DNA of 36,824 bases from a virus. Every line of letters starts with the position of its first letter. The stretch's first letter is position 1. Positions 1 through 6,572 of this stretch are shown one piece after another. The stretch is from positions 1 to 36,824 of IMG/VR virus record IMGVR_UViG_3300047994_000169. The stretch is one strand, 5' to 3'. The translations under genes and the position numbers were made by a program. The notes beneath the pieces were generated by a model. It ran no database searches, was not told the origin of the DNA, and saw only the letters and a list, made by a program, of their open reading frames with translations.

Positions 1-360
1 AAGTTCCTATTAACCATAATGCATTGTAATGGAGTGCTATTAGTGCTTACTGTGTCACAGTTTTAATACTTGACTCTTATGTCACATGTGCTGAGCCATG
101 CGACAGCATATGTCACATGTGCTGAGCATATGTCCAATCCTATTATGTCAAAAATACAGTGTTTCTGGGTCCCATCCGGGGAGTGGCTTCTACTCTCTGT
201 TCGGGGTACCTTCGTTAGTTGCTCTCTTTAATTTTAAAAATTTTAATAGGATTGTTCTTAAAGGTTCGCTGCTGCACGTTTCTTAATAAGTCCGTTTCAA
301 AAAATTAAAAATAAAATTTTGAGTCTTAAAAGGTTCGCTGGGATAATAGGACCGTAATAA
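1..360. other. Non-coding stretch with short repeats
   Basis: I see no convincing gene here. The stretch holds a 19-bp exact direct repeat (78-96 and 109-127), each copy containing the palindrome CACATGTG. It also has two copies of an AAAGGTTCGCTG element (about 261 and 329) and several TAATAGGA or TCCTATTA words. No tRNA cloverleaf was recognised. It could be a regulatory or replication region, or the decayed flank of the HNH remnant that follows. Confidence 0.5.
78..127. repeat. 19-bp direct repeat, two copies, 31-bp period
   Basis: TATGTCACATGTGCTGAGC occurs at 78-96 and again at 109-127. The core GTCACATGTG contains the 8-bp palindrome CACATGTG, and a partial third start (ATATGTCC) follows. 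Tandem palindromic sites of this kind often bind a protein, but no function is shown. Confidence 0.7.
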
Positions 361-546
361 GAACACGGTGATTTAGATGGCTTATTAAAACGTGGCCATA
401 TTATTAAGAAAGCCTGTGAGATGTGTGATGACCCAAAGAGTCAAGCACATCACGAAGATTATAACGATCCTCATACAGTCAAGTGGTTATGCAGATCTTG
501 TCATCTTGAACATCACAAATTGTCAATCGTGGAACATCAAATATGA
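361..546 (+). pseudogene. HNH endonuclease remnant lacking a start codon
   Basis: The reading frame opens after a TAA at 358-360 and encodes a recognisable phage HNH zinc core: a CEMC pair, then AHHEDYNDP, then WLCRSCHLEHH, ending at TGA 544-546. This matches small phage HNH homing-type nucleases, with two CxxC pairs around the HH motif. No ATG, GTG or TTG start lies before the core; the only ATG falls inside the CEMC motif. The N-terminal DNA-binding part is therefore missing and the gene is probably a truncated remnant. The last bases overlap the next small frame (ATGA). Confidence 0.6.
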
Positions 547-617
547 ATATTAAAGATCTTTCTGCTATGATAGAAGTATCTAAACAAACTGAGGATACAG
601 AACAATGTATTATTTAA
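543..617 (+). CDS. Very small ORF, 24 residues
   Basis: ATG at 543 overlaps the stop of the HNH remnant (ATGA). The product is a 24-residue polar peptide beginning MNIKDLSAMIEVSK, and it overlaps the start of the next gene. I recognise no family. The tight overlaps on both sides are the main reason to list it; it may be translationally coupled or spurious. Confidence 0.3.
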   Translation: MNIKDLSAMIEVSKQTEDTEQCII

Positions 618-859
618 TTGAACACAAAATACTCGAACTTCATGATTATACACATTCCAGATATATGGAAGTTGGAGCCATATCTATGACCAATACCATT
701 AATAAAATTAACAATGTTATCGACAATGGTAGGTACACATTGATCCACGATTCAGAAATCGGTCTTATTAGGGTTGAAAGTGTTCTAGATGAAATCGAGC
801 AGAAGATTGCCGAGATTGACAAGAAAATTCTAGATGTCAATGGAACGTTAGCCATATGA
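605..859 (+). CDS. Hypothetical protein with C-terminal coiled coil
   Basis: The 84-residue product is not recognised. The C-terminal half (about residues 55-80) is a heptad-like helix rich in E, I and K (VLDEIEQKIAEIDKKI) that could form a coiled coil. There is no clear ribosome site at 605; an in-frame ATG at 686 could be the true start. Its stop overlaps the start of the next small membrane gene (ATATGA), which argues that both are translated. Confidence 0.5.
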   Translation: MYYLIEHKILELHDYTHSRYMEVGAISMTNTINKINNVIDNGRYTLIHDSEIGLIRVESVLDEIEQKIAEIDKKILDVNGTLAI

Positions 860-948
860 ATGATCTAGACGCATTTCTGTTTGGTGTTGCAATTTTGATC
901 GTTGCTGGATTTGCGCTGCGCATCTTGCTTGACATCTTAATTCTTTAA
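856..948 (+). CDS. Small single-span membrane protein
   Basis: This 30-residue peptide begins MNDLDAFLFGVAILIVAGFA, so nearly the whole chain is one hydrophobic helix followed by LRILLDILIL. It starts inside the stop of the preceding gene (ATATGA). No family is recognised; such peptides are common in T4-like accessory regions, where some modify the host membrane. Confidence 0.5.
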   Translation: MNDLDAFLFGVAILIVAGFALRILLDILIL

Positions 949-984
949 GATTAAAGTGATCCTAGTTGTATAGGAGGAACAGTA

Positions 985-1191
985 ATGTCGATGAATGAAT
1001 TTGTGCCCATGGGCTGGCGTTGCCCGAATTGTGGAAGCGCACATGCGCCGAATGTGGTCACTTGTCCTGTGCAAGTGCCGACCACCACGACAATGTCCAA
1101 TACCTGTGAGTTGCCATGGAAATGTCAAAACTGTGGCAAACTGAATAGTTCATTACTTCAAGAGTGTCATCATTGTCATTTTTTAATTTAA
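985..1191 (+). CDS. Small double zinc-ribbon protein
   Basis: The 68-residue product carries two treble-type Cys sets: CPNC with a later lone Cys (CP), and CQNC followed by CHHC near the C-terminus. This spacing fits two zinc-ribbon or zinc-knuckle units. A strong Shine-Dalgarno (GGAGGA at 972-977) precedes the ATG. The family is not named; a nucleic-acid or protein adaptor role is inferred from the fold type only. Confidence 0.65.
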   Translation: MSMNEFVPMGWRCPNCGSAHAPNVVTCPVQVPTTTTMSNTCELPWKCQNCGKLNSSLLQECHHCHFLI

Positions 1192-1198
1192 GGATTAA

Positions 1199-1756
1199 AT
1201 GATGATCCATGATCCCCGTTATGAACCAGTCGAACAGTCTCTTCCTGAGGTTCTACCTCCTATCAGCATGAAAGACGCTCTGGGTGTTTATAAGCGCCTG
1301 GTGAAGACTTTCGGCAAGACGAAGGATATCCCGGTGGGTGTCCTGGAACAGCGTGGTGGGCGTCCTATTGGCACCAACAGGCAAAAAGCCAGACGTTGCT
1401 GGGCATCGACCAAACCGACCAAGAGTCATTACAAGGGTTGGGGTCGTCTGATCCATGATGCTTCTCATTATGTCTTTAAGAAACGTCATCCTCGTGCAAG
1501 GCCCCATGATGGTGGCCATGCCACTCTGGAACGTGAGATGGTCGAATGGGTGATGAAGAAAGGTCTGATTGAAAAGACCCTCAAGAAAGGTGTCAAGAAA
1601 CCTAAGACCGTGGACTCGAAAATGTTGGCCATTGATGCGTCCATTGAACGATGGGAACGAAAGGCCAAGCGAGCCGAGAATGCCCTGAAGAAATTGCACC
1701 GCAGAAAGAAAGCCTTGACATCTCGACTCGATTCTCTTAGAGTCACTTCAATCTGA
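1199..1756 (+). CDS. Hypothetical basic protein with C-terminal coiled coil
   Basis: The product is 185 residues, strongly basic, with many Lys/Arg clusters (RRKK, KRHPRAR, KKGVKKPK). Residues about 140-180 form a helical, heptad-like segment (IERWERKAKRAENALKKLH). Two adjacent ATG codons (1199, 1202) are possible starts, with AAGGA a few bases upstream. No domain is recognised; basic charge and coiled coil suggest binding to nucleic acid or an acidic partner. Confidence 0.6.
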   Translation: MMIHDPRYEPVEQSLPEVLPPISMKDALGVYKRLVKTFGKTKDIPVGVLEQRGGRPIGTNRQKARRCWASTKPTKSHYKGWGRLIHDASHYVFKKRHPRARPHDGGHATLEREMVEWVMKKGLIEKTLKKGVKKPKTVDSKMLAIDASIERWERKAKRAENALKKLHRRKKALTSRLDSLRVTSI

Positions 1757-1767
1757 TCCTATTAGGA
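1757..1767. promoter_or_regulatory. TCCTATTAGGA palindrome overlapping a ribosome site
   Basis: An exact 11-bp palindrome whose right arm forms part of the AGGAGG Shine-Dalgarno of the gene at 1774. The same 11 bases recur at 12063-12073, again just before a start codon, and half-sites (TAATAGGA) recur at several other gene starts. It may be an operator or simply a favoured leader. Confidence 0.4.
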
Positions 1768-1773
1768 GGAACC

Positions 1774-2025
1774 ATGAAAGAGCACGGCACCGAAACCTAT
1801 AAACTTTTCCCGGTCTTTCATCCGACAACTGGTGAGAAGATCTTTTTGGAATACGGTTTGTTAGGTTTCCTTAAGGCCGATACTGAGGACAGAATTAAAT
1901 TGTGGGATTCCATGTATGGCTCTTTTAGCTTCACTGAGAAGCAAGCTGCCATGGCAGGTTCCATGTTTGGTTGGGACGTTCCTCCTGCCAAGCCAGCAGT
2001 TGACCGCGTCATGGCCTTTAATTAA
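1774..2025 (+). CDS. Hypothetical protein
   Basis: The 83-residue soluble protein is preceded by a strong AGGAGG site. It has an aromatic-rich middle (LWDSMYGSFSFTEKQAAMAG) and a Pro-rich end. No family is recognised. It lies 18 bases after the preceding basic protein and 19 bases before the next gene, so it is probably in the same transcript. Confidence 0.6.
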   Translation: MKEHGTETYKLFPVFHPTTGEKIFLEYGLLGFLKADTEDRIKLWDSMYGSFSFTEKQAAMAGSMFGWDVPPAKPAVDRVMAFN

Positions 2026-2044
2026 AGAACTGTTAGGAGTTTAC

Positions 2045-2743
2045 ATGGAAATCAATGAACAGGTTGCACTCAAGGTTCTTCAGACCATTGACCAAGGACT
2101 TGTCAGGGGTCTAGGTGATCCAGTTCCTGGTCAAATGTGCGTTGAAGCAGCGGTATGTTTTGCCCTAGATCTGCCTCATTCTGATAAACCCGGATGTGTC
2201 AGCGATACACTCCGTCTTTTAAAGATCATGTTGAATGATTGTGAATGGTCATCTTCTCAGTCAAGAGCAGCTGGCCTTCGTCGCCTCGGAATTGCCCAAC
2301 TTGGCACTAAGGATCAGCTAGATGAGATTGAATTTGTCAAGCGTGTTATTGTAATGGTAGTTAACACCACATTGGCCGAAGCACTCGACAGAGCAGGACT
2401 TTCAAATCATGCAAAAACCTGTCGCAATGTGACTGATATAGAATCTGCTAGAGATGCTGCTACGGATGCTTTTGGTTTTGGTGCTTGGAGTACTAGTCTT
2501 GCTAGTTGGTCTGCTGCTGTTGGTGATGTTGTTTTTGCTGCTAATTGTATTGCTAGTAGTGATCCTCTTCTTATTTACACCTATGCTGTTGAATATATTA
2601 CTCGTGTTGTTGCTTGGATTTCTAGTGACCTTGACGATGCAAACTGTGACAAAGTGCTTTCAGACTTTGCTGAGCGTGTAGTTCAGATTCTGATTGATAT
2701 GAAGGCAGCTGGTACTCAGTGGCTCTACCTAACAGAAACATGA
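2045..2743 (+). CDS. Conserved phage hypothetical protein (GDPVPGQMCVEAAVC family)
   Basis: The 232-residue product starts at 2045, where TTAGGAG lies 6 bases upstream; the frame extends further 5' but without a ribosome site. The block GLGDPVPGQMCVEAAVCFAL, then HSDKPGC, recalls a family of phage and bacterial proteins of unknown function that I know only by this motif. Residues about 137-177 are Ala/Ser/Val-rich and likely helical. That part is written almost only in codons ending in T (2453-2575), unlike the rest of the gene, suggesting a different origin or a local constraint. Confidence 0.65.
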   Translation: MEINEQVALKVLQTIDQGLVRGLGDPVPGQMCVEAAVCFALDLPHSDKPGCVSDTLRLLKIMLNDCEWSSSQSRAAGLRRLGIAQLGTKDQLDEIEFVKRVIVMVVNTTLAEALDRAGLSNHAKTCRNVTDIESARDAATDAFGFGAWSTSLASWSAAVGDVVFAANCIASSDPLLIYTYAVEYITRVVAWISSDLDDANCDKVLSDFAERVVQILIDMKAAGTQWLYLTET

Positions 2744-2752
2744 GTAATTATT

Positions 2753-2923
2753 ATGACCTTTGAAGAATTTCTTGCATCGATTGGTTTTGGTCCGGGTGCT
2801 CGCGTCGATGCCAATTGGAAACAGGTATGGGATGCGGGTTATGAATCCGGTCGTGCCGATGGCTATGAGTCTGGTTATGACGCTGGACATTATGATGCTA
2901 GTAACCATGAACACGAGAAATAG
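2753..2923 (+). CDS. Small Gly/Tyr-repeat protein
   Basis: A 56-residue product whose second half repeats a GY-x2-G pattern (AGYESGRADGYESGYDAGHY) and ends in a charged NHEHEK tail. Gly-Tyr heptad repeats like this are seen in many small phage proteins. No clear ribosome site precedes it, but it starts 10 bases after the preceding stop. No function is known to me. Confidence 0.5.
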   Translation: MTFEEFLASIGFGPGARVDANWKQVWDAGYESGRADGYESGYDAGHYDASNHEHEK

Positions 2924-2965
2924 ATTATAAACGCAATAACTGACACATCACTTTTCATAATTGCT

Positions 2966-3178
2966 ATGCTTGCTTTTATAACAATTGTGGGATGCATTTC
3001 TTACATCATCTTTGATGAAGATGATTTGATCATTCCTCTTAAGAAAGTTATTAAGTTCTTTTTCTACACACTAGTCGGAATAGGTGCCGTACCAGCGTTT
3101 ATTATTGGTTTTGCTTTAATGATTATCTTCGGCCCATTTTATATGTTGGGTAAATTTTTCGTGACAGGAAAGGAATAA
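2966..3178 (+). CDS. Two-span small membrane protein
   Basis: The 70-residue product has a hydrophobic N-terminus (MLAFITIVGCISYIIF), an acidic/basic linker (DEDDLIIPLKK) and a second long hydrophobic run (about 32-65) ending in FVTGKE. This fits an inner-membrane protein with two or three spans. No good ribosome site is visible. It opens a run of five consecutive small membrane ORFs (to 3656). Confidence 0.55.
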   Translation: MLAFITIVGCISYIIFDEDDLIIPLKKVIKFFFYTLVGIGAVPAFIIGFALMIIFGPFYMLGKFFVTGKE

Positions 3179-3179
3179 A

Positions 3180-3290
3180 ATGAAATTTAGCTACGATAAT
3201 TTTTTGGTTAATATACTTAAAACCTGTCTAGTCGGGTTTCTTGTATTAATGTTTGTTGTGCTGATCCACGTTGTTGCTATTTACTGGTAA
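3180..3290 (+). CDS. Small single-span membrane protein
   Basis: This 36-residue peptide begins MKFSYDNFLVNILK and then runs through one hydrophobic span (CLVGFLVLMFVVLIHVVAIY). It starts two bases after the previous stop, behind an AAGGAA ribosome site inside the previous gene end. The family is not recognised. Confidence 0.5.
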   Translation: MKFSYDNFLVNILKTCLVGFLVLMFVVLIHVVAIYW

Positions 3291-3301
3291 GGAGAAATTA
3301 A

Positions 3302-3460
3302 ATGATCTGGTTTTTACTTCTCGGTTGGACAGCAATAAGCGTTTTATATTTGTACACTTTCGGTTTTACACCGAAGACATTCTTACAAATGTTTATCCTT
3401 CTTCCAGTATTCTTAATAGGATTGATTACAGTATTGTTCCTAGACTTCTTTCGCCTATGA
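3302..3460 (+). CDS. Two-span small membrane protein
   Basis: The 52-residue product has two hydrophobic spans (residues about 2-20 and 28-50). Its ATG has a good AAGGAG site 8 bases upstream, which decides this frame over a longer overlapping one. It ends in CTATGA, sharing bases with the next start, so translation is probably coupled. Confidence 0.55.
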   Translation: MIWFLLLGWTAISVLYLYTFGFTPKTFLQMFILLPVFLIGLITVLFLDFFRL

Positions 3461-3534
3461 ACTGGTTTCTGTTTTTCTTTGCGTTGGTCCTTTTGATTCT
3501 CTTATTACTCAAAGATACGAGCGGCCCACAATGA
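3457..3534 (+). CDS. Small single-span membrane peptide
   Basis: A 25-residue peptide (MNWFLFFFALVLLILLLL, then KDTSGPQ). It starts within the stop of the preceding gene (ATGA) and its own stop overlaps the next ATG (AATGATC). Overlap on both sides supports a coupled operon of membrane peptides. Function is unknown. Confidence 0.45.
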   Translation: MNWFLFFFALVLLILLLLKDTSGPQ

Positions 3535-3656
3535 TCATCACACTCACATGTCTTGCCGTAGATAGCGCATGCACGCTCTGGCTTTTCATAAAGTTTTTTG
3601 ACTGGTGGTTCGATATGCTTTATTCACCTGATGAGGAAAATTATGAGCACTATTGA
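3531..3656 (+). CDS. Small membrane-associated protein
   Basis: A 41-residue product with an N-terminal hydrophobic part (MIITLTCLAVDSACTLWLFI), an aromatic stretch (FFDWWFDMLY) and an acidic tail (SPDEENYEHY). It overlaps the preceding stop by four bases and the next gene start by fourteen. No family is recognised. Confidence 0.4.
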   Translation: MIITLTCLAVDSACTLWLFIKFFDWWFDMLYSPDEENYEHY

Positions 3657-3858
3657 TCAACGAAGAGCAGCGGCATTCTTAAGACTTGCTGAAGATAAGG
3701 CACTCCTTGAAATTCGTGTTGCCATGCTCGAAGAACATTTACGCAGGGCCGATGAAGTTGAAGCCACTATCACTGCCGAACAATGGTTCACGGAGCGAGA
3801 CAGACTTTTGGGTCGTAATGAAATACATCACTTGTATCTCAGGGAAATGGCTACCTAG
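3643..3858 (+). CDS. Hypothetical helical protein
   Basis: The 71-residue soluble product starts at 3643 behind GAGGAA. It is almost fully helical by composition, rich in Ala, Glu, Arg and Leu (RRAAAFLRLAEDKALLEIRV), with coiled-coil character. No family is recognised. Confidence 0.5.
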   Translation: MSTIDQRRAAAFLRLAEDKALLEIRVAMLEEHLRRADEVEATITAEQWFTERDRLLGRNEIHHLYLREMAT

Positions 3859-4066
3859 CGGTGGCGTACATGTCAATGAAGTTAGAACTGGCCACATTTG
3901 TCCAAAGTGTGGATTTCACCACGAATGGTCTGCTTACGTTTATGCCCATTGGGATATTGCACTGGAGCATCATTGTCAGTGCCACACAGTTACTGTGTTA
4001 AAATCTGGTGTAATTAAAGAAATTGACGGCGAGCCGTTGTTTGAGGACCTAAATGATTTCGAGTGA
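3818..4066 (+). CDS. Small zinc-binding protein
   Basis: The 82-residue reading starting at ATG 3818 contains CPKC followed by HHEW, then a later HHCQC cluster, a pattern fitting one zinc ribbon. The frame stays open further 5', but the alternative start at 3686 would overlap the previous gene almost entirely. Ribosome-site support is weak, so the start is uncertain. The stop region overlaps the next ATG. Confidence 0.5.
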   Translation: MKYITCISGKWLPSGGVHVNEVRTGHICPKCGFHHEWSAYVYAHWDIALEHHCQCHTVTVLKSGVIKEIDGEPLFEDLNDFE

Positions 4067-4208
4067 GAGACTTGATTGGATGGCAGCTACTGCCAAGCTA
4101 AAGGCCAGTGAGGGCAGCGCATCCCTATGGGATAAGGATGTGGCCAAGGCGCTTGCAGAACTTCTAGAGAAGCGCCAGGAGGCAGACAATGATATTCGGA
4201 AAGGATAA
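4053..4208 (+). CDS. Small helical protein
   Basis: A 51-residue, Ala/Lys/Glu-rich helical product (SERLDWMAATAKLKASEG). It overlaps the preceding gene by 14 bases and the following one by 20. Its codons near 4175 carry the GGAGG that serves as ribosome site for the next gene. Function is not recognised. Confidence 0.45.
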   Translation: MISSERLDWMAATAKLKASEGSASLWDKDVAKALAELLEKRQEADNDIRKG

Positions 4209-4422
4209 GATTGAACTCGATTGTCTGAAACTAGAAAATAGATCCCTCAAAGGGAAATTAGAAACTGTGGAGCTAGATTTCATAAAATTGGAGAAGGAAT
4301 ATTATAGAGTTATTGACGAAAATAAAGTTCTCCAGGCCAAAGTCGATTCTATCAAAGGAAATGAACCGAGTTCTGAATTGGCTGAAGTCTTAAACGCTTT
4401 ATTAAAAATGTCAGAAGGATAA
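4189..4422 (+). CDS. Coiled-coil protein
   Basis: A 77-residue product. Residues about 8-55 are a continuous heptad-like helix (LKLENRSLKGKLETVELDF and on), typical of a short dimeric coiled coil. A CAGGAGG site sits 8 bases before the ATG, inside the preceding gene. It ends two bases before the HNH gene. The family is unknown. Confidence 0.55.
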   Translation: MIFGKDKIELDCLKLENRSLKGKLETVELDFIKLEKEYYRVIDENKVLQAKVDSIKGNEPSSELAEVLNALLKMSEG

Positions 4423-4424
4423 CT

Positions 4425-4835
4425 ATGTCTTCTACTGTATACGGGGGCTATAAAGATTTGAAGCCTGTACGAAATAGAAGATTTGATGAACAAGGTGGAC
4501 TTTGTTATTACTGTAAACGACCCATGATTCGCGGTCCATTAGATGTTACAGGTAAGAAACAGCCAAATTTGTTATGTACGTTAGAACATCTGATTGATCG
4601 TCTAAATCCTTCTCGATGGGATGAAAACCATAACAGTGAAAAGAGATACGTCGCTGCATGTGCCCAATGTAATCACGGGCGATCCGCATGGAACACAAAA
4701 CATGCTCCTAAAGATTTGATTATGATGCTCAGTCATAAGCCTCGTAATATGACTGCCAAAGATTTGATTCTTGGATACTACGCGACCCGAGAATACGTAG
4801 AACCGCCACCGTTTGTCCCACAATGGAAAGATTAA
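4425..4835 (+). CDS. HNH endonuclease
   Basis: The 136-residue protein has the HNH fold signature: CYYC (residues 27-30), LEHLIDR (the HNH His, about 48-54) and AACAQCNHGRSAWN (second zinc pair and the N/H part, about 76-90). Such free-standing nucleases nick or cut DNA and often home into phage genomes. It lies between unrelated small genes rather than in an intron that I can see. Domestication for packaging or DNA metabolism is possible but not shown. Confidence 0.8.
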   Translation: MSSTVYGGYKDLKPVRNRRFDEQGGLCYYCKRPMIRGPLDVTGKKQPNLLCTLEHLIDRLNPSRWDENHNSEKRYVAACAQCNHGRSAWNTKHAPKDLIMMLSHKPRNMTAKDLILGYYATREYVEPPPFVPQWKD

Positions 4836-4836
4836 C

Positions 4837-4867
4837 TTGATTTTTAAGAATTAGAATGTTTTAATAA
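4837..4867 (+). promoter_or_regulatory. Probable sigma70 promoter
   Basis: TTGATT (4837-4842), 17 bases, then TTTAAT (4860-4865), in the gap between the HNH gene and the HTH gene. AT-rich surroundings make chance matches likely, so confidence is moderate. Confidence 0.4.
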
Positions 4868-4896
4868 TACCTTCACTACACTTAATGGAGATTGAG

Positions 4897-5097
4897 ATGA
4901 CTCAGACAGAACAAGTTTATAATCACCTTCGCAACCATGGCTACATGACCCAAGTCATTGCCAGTAACTACGGTATTCGTCGTTGTGCGGCTCGCATCAA
5001 TGATTTGAAGAACCGTGGCATTCAGATCAATTCTGAAACCAAGTTCGATGACGCTGGTGTTCGTTACGCTTATTACACACTGGCTAAGAAAAAGTAA
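4897..5097 (+). CDS. Small winged-helix DNA-binding protein
   Basis: The 66-residue product fits the phage helix-turn-helix (HTH_39-like) family: a first helix (TEQVYNHLRNHGYMTQ), a turn, a recognition helix (YGIRRCAARINDLKNRG) and a short wing (IQINSETKFD...YAYYTLA). The start at 4897 has GGAG 6 bases upstream; an in-frame ATG at 4885 lacks one. It probably binds phage or host promoter DNA. It has its own candidate promoter. Confidence 0.7.
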   Translation: MTQTEQVYNHLRNHGYMTQVIASNYGIRRCAARINDLKNRGIQINSETKFDDAGVRYAYYTLAKKK

Positions 5098-5098
5098 A

Positions 5099-5377
5099 AT
5101 GGGCTTCTTTACACATTGGGGAAGGCCATCTAAGAAAGATGAGCCTGATCGTCCAAAATACCGGATTGTGAAAGAAGAATGGCCTAGCGGCAAGGTCAAG
5201 TATTGGATCGAGGAATGGACAAGCCACTATGCTTGCGAAGAAAACATTTGGTTGACTGTTGCATTTCCTGGATTCATTCCAAATTCTTTCGACACATTGG
5301 AAGAAGCTAGGAAGATGTTAGATTCCCTTTTATTGCCGGTTCCAGAACCAATTACGACAGTCGTGGAAGAACGATGA
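5099..5377 (+). CDS. Hypothetical protein
   Basis: A 92-residue product starting two bases after the preceding stop. It is rich in Trp and charged residues (YRIVKEEWPSGKVKYWIEEW) and suggests a small beta-alpha fold: strands followed by a helix (TLEEARKMLDSLL). No family is recognised. Its stop overlaps the next start (ATGATTAC). Confidence 0.55.
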   Translation: MGFFTHWGRPSKKDEPDRPKYRIVKEEWPSGKVKYWIEEWTSHYACEENIWLTVAFPGFIPNSFDTLEEARKMLDSLLLPVPEPITTVVEER

Positions 5378-5592
5378 TTACTGCCTATTTTCAATTTTTG
5401 TTTGATGGTCGTCTTGACGGAAAGCCGGTCTCAAAGACGTTCAAAACCGAACAAGATAAAGTTGCGTGGTTTCGCCAAGCACAGAAAGACTTGAAATCCG
5501 ATATTCGCTTTCGAAGAGACATTCAAGAAATTGGTGACGACACCGTAACGTGTGGTCACTGTCACGGAACAGGTAAGGTGTACAGAACATGA
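5374..5592 (+). CDS. Hypothetical protein with single CxxCxGxG motif
   Basis: The 72-residue product ends in CGHCHGTGKVYRT. CxxCxGxG is the zinc half-site found in DnaJ-type and related small zinc proteins; with one copy, metal binding would need dimerisation or extra ligands. The N-terminal part (FQFLFDGRLDGKPVSKTF) looks beta-stranded. It overlaps the previous gene by four bases. Confidence 0.55.
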   Translation: MITAYFQFLFDGRLDGKPVSKTFKTEQDKVAWFRQAQKDLKSDIRFRRDIQEIGDDTVTCGHCHGTGKVYRT

Positions 5593-5707
5593 AAGAATGG
5601 TGTATCAATAGTCCCTTTTGACTTTCTGGATTATCGTCATTGTTGCAATATGTCTGGATAACATAATTAGCAATCTTCTTCGGGTCTTTGTGGTTAAGAA
5701 GAAATAG
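5589..5707 (+). pseudogene. Probable frameshifted small membrane ORF
   Basis: ATG 5589 overlaps the previous stop (ATGA) and encodes MKEWCINSPF before a TGA at 5619-5621. In the -1 frame from 5618 the DNA encodes a typical membrane helix (TFWIIVIVAICLDNIISNLL) ending KKK at 5707. One extra T in the TTTT run at 5616-5619 would join both parts into one 39-40 residue membrane protein. A TTG start at 5618 is the alternative. Confidence 0.35.
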
Positions 5708-5736
5708 TTGACATCTAAATTCTGAACTATTAAGAT
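5708..5736 (+). promoter_or_regulatory. Sigma70-type promoter
   Basis: TTGACA (5708-5713), 17 bases, then TAAGAT (5731-5736): a consensus -35 with ideal spacing, placed just after a stop and 30 bases before the start of the gene at 5766. A short inverted repeat (TAGTT at 5705-5709 and AACTA at 5725-5729) overlaps the -35. Confidence 0.65.
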
Positions 5737-5765
5737 TACCCTAATCGGGAAACATAGGAGATTGT

Positions 5766-5867
5766 ATGTACATTGAAGCACTATTCGGCTTAGTTATACT
5801 CGGAACCGTTCTATTTGCACTTCAGGCAAAGGTTACGAAAACATTTGGGATCTTCCCATGGTTTTAG
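5766..5867 (+). CDS. Small single-span membrane protein
   Basis: A 33-residue peptide (MYIEALFGLVILGTVLFALQ, then AKVTKTFGIFPWF) behind a good AGGAG site and just downstream of the promoter at 5708. It is the first gene of this transcript. Family unknown. Confidence 0.5.
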   Translation: MYIEALFGLVILGTVLFALQAKVTKTFGIFPWF

Positions 5868-5929
5868 CAGCTTTATTTTGTTTTGGTGCAGCTGGCTACG
5901 GTTTTTTCAAACTAGCTTTTCAAATTTAA
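5858..5929 (+). CDS. Very small hydrophobic peptide
   Basis: A 23-residue peptide (MVLAALFCFGAAGYGFFKLA, then FQI) overlapping the end of the preceding membrane peptide by ten bases. One hydrophobic helix; translation is plausible through coupling but not proven. Confidence 0.35.
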   Translation: MVLAALFCFGAAGYGFFKLAFQI

Positions 5930-5941
5930 GGAGATTATATT

Positions 5942-6562
5942 ATGTCTAAAATGAAAGAATGGGATGAATGCACACCCAAAGAAAAAATTGAACGTTGGGT
6001 CAATGCCGAACGTGTGTTGACCAGTCTTCCGAAACACGAACGCGCCAAACACTGGAATATGCGTCATTGGGGTGTTGAGACCGAATGCGGTACTGTGTGC
6101 TGTGCTGCCGGTCATTGTGGTCTTGATCCCTGGTTCAACAAACGAGGTTTCATTTTGAAGCCAGTCAAACTCGAAAACTTGATCGAGACATACGCACCCA
6201 GTCTTTTGGAAGAGGATAATGTACCCAAAACACTCAAAGAATTGGATGAGGTAATTGGCCCAGTGGAAGCCGGTCGTGGTGGCTTCATGAACGATGTTCA
6301 AACTTATGATTTTTTTGGCGACGGTGCTGATGAGATTTTTGGCAATCCAGACAGTCGTTCTGTGAATCAGGTCATCAAAGAAATTCGTCGCCACATTAAG
6401 AATATGAAGCAAGAAATCGAACTTTCCGAAAAGCTTATGAAGCAAGAAATCGAACAACTTCGAACTCTTTATAAAGAAAGGAAAAGGGATTTTCTTAAAG
6501 ATCTCGATAAGGATCTTGAAGAGGAAATCAATGCGATCCGTGAAAATTACAGAATCGGTTGA
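5942..6562 (+). CDS. Conserved phage hypothetical protein with Cys-rich motif
   Basis: A 206-residue product with a good AAGGAG site. The segment ECGTVCCAAGHCGLDPWF (about residues 48-65) resembles a motif I have seen in phage and bacterial proteins of unknown function, followed by a second block with FFG and IFG. Residues about 140-205 are a long charged helix (IRRHIKNMKQEIELSEKLMK) that could be a coiled coil. The four Cys within 14 residues suggest a metal site. Function is unknown. Confidence 0.6.
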   Translation: MSKMKEWDECTPKEKIERWVNAERVLTSLPKHERAKHWNMRHWGVETECGTVCCAAGHCGLDPWFNKRGFILKPVKLENLIETYAPSLLEEDNVPKTLKELDEVIGPVEAGRGGFMNDVQTYDFFGDGADEIFGNPDSRSVNQVIKEIRRHIKNMKQEIELSEKLMKQEIEQLRTLYKERKRDFLKDLDKDLEEEINAIRENYRIG

Positions 6563-6572
6563 AACTTAAACC

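Noticed and set aside
361-546. HNH remnant as an intact gene with a non-standard start
   Set aside because: Only ATT codons precede the zinc core after the in-frame stop, and no ribosome site is present, so a remnant is more likely.
2454-2681. Val/Leu-rich + frame that looks like a membrane protein
   Set aside because: It is an out-of-frame reading of the NNT codon run in the gene at 2045 and lacks a ribosome site.
3271-3534. Single 87-codon frame across the membrane peptide cluster
   Set aside because: Its start has no ribosome site and it runs across the better-supported gene at 3302; only its last 25 codons (3457-3534) make sense as a peptide with a coupled start.
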